Assembly (NCBI GenBank): GCA_001751015.1
Contig: MAXM01000186.1
Coordinates: 1-6,130 of the forward strand
Origin: Desulfobacterales bacterium C00003106
GTDB taxonomy: Bacteria > Desulfobacterota > Desulfobacteria > Desulfobacterales > C00003106
Direction: 5' to 3'
Length of the DNA stretch: 6,130 bases
Positions 6,095 to 6,130 of this stretch are shown piece by piece. The position numbers and the translations under genes are program-made. Each line of letters begins with the position of its first letter. Positions within the stretch are counted from its first letter, which is position 1. The notes beneath the pieces were generated by a model. It saw nothing but the letters and a program-made list of their open reading frames with translations, had not been told where the DNA came from and ran no database searches.

Positions 6095-6130
6095 AACAGG
6101 AAGGGAAAAAGGAGGCTACCAACTTAAAGC
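6091..6130 (+). CDS. Possible start of a downstream gene, cut by window end
   Basis: GTG 6091 overlaps the channel TGA as GTGA, and the frame (MKQEGKKEATNLK) stays open to the window edge. Only a weak AGG precedes it. The purine-rich AAAAAGGAGG at 6106-6115 looks like a strong ribosome site but no start codon follows it within the window, so the true start may lie just beyond 6130. Too short to identify. Confidence 0.3.
   Translation, partial: MKQEGKKEATNLK

Overview
The window reads as chromosomal sequence from a Gram-negative bacterium of moderate GC content. Exported proteins with Sec or lipoprotein signals, a Bax-like glucosaminidase, a PgaB/NodB-type deacetylase and a ClsC/YmdC-type phospholipase D all point to a two-membrane envelope. 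I lean towards Desulfobacterota or another proteobacterial group because similar gene sets and GGAACGGGGAC-type intergenic repeats are familiar from there. That assignment is inference from memory, not proof. All convincing genes lie on the + strand, and no rRNA, tRNA, CRISPR array or complete insertion sequence is visible.

Layout: (1) 2-451 is the 3' part of a SYLF-domain (Ysc84-type) lipid-binding protein gene. (2) 471-1532 is a secreted polysaccharide deacetylase gene with a small extra C-terminal domain. (3) 1533-1767 is a structured intergenic stretch that ends in a repeat and an extended -10 promoter. (4) 1768-2838 is an exported Bax-like glucosaminidase gene. (5) 2839-2980 holds a GC-rich hairpin, another repeat copy and a good sigma70-like promoter. 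(6) 2981-3556 is a second, complete SYLF gene, about 92% identical in protein to the first. (7) 3671-5227 is a lipoprotein of the phospholipase D / cardiolipin synthase family. (8) 5241-5390 is a doubtful 49-codon ORF. (9) 5387-6094 is a six-helix potassium-channel-like protein. (10) From 6091 a further frame, overlapping the channel stop codon by four bases, runs off the window.

The common theme is the cell envelope: two periplasmic lipid-binding proteins, a glycan deacetylase, a peptidoglycan hydrolase, a phospholipid-modifying enzyme and a membrane cation channel. The sequence does not show that they form one pathway.

The most interesting structure is in the DNA rather than in any single protein. 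The two SYLF copies are indel-free direct repeats at a constant 3,123-bp offset, with near-identical ends and a diverged middle, a mosaic that suggests gene conversion. The first copy's homology stops exactly at the paralog's stop codon. Two bases later a 29-bp sequence begins that recurs inverted at 1686-1714, so the deacetylase gene is bracketed by inverted repeats (26/29 matches) and the left one supplies the SYLF stop codon. A third, degenerate copy of the repeat core lies inside the promoter spacer of the second SYLF gene. I found no clear evidence of an undescribed multi-gene system.
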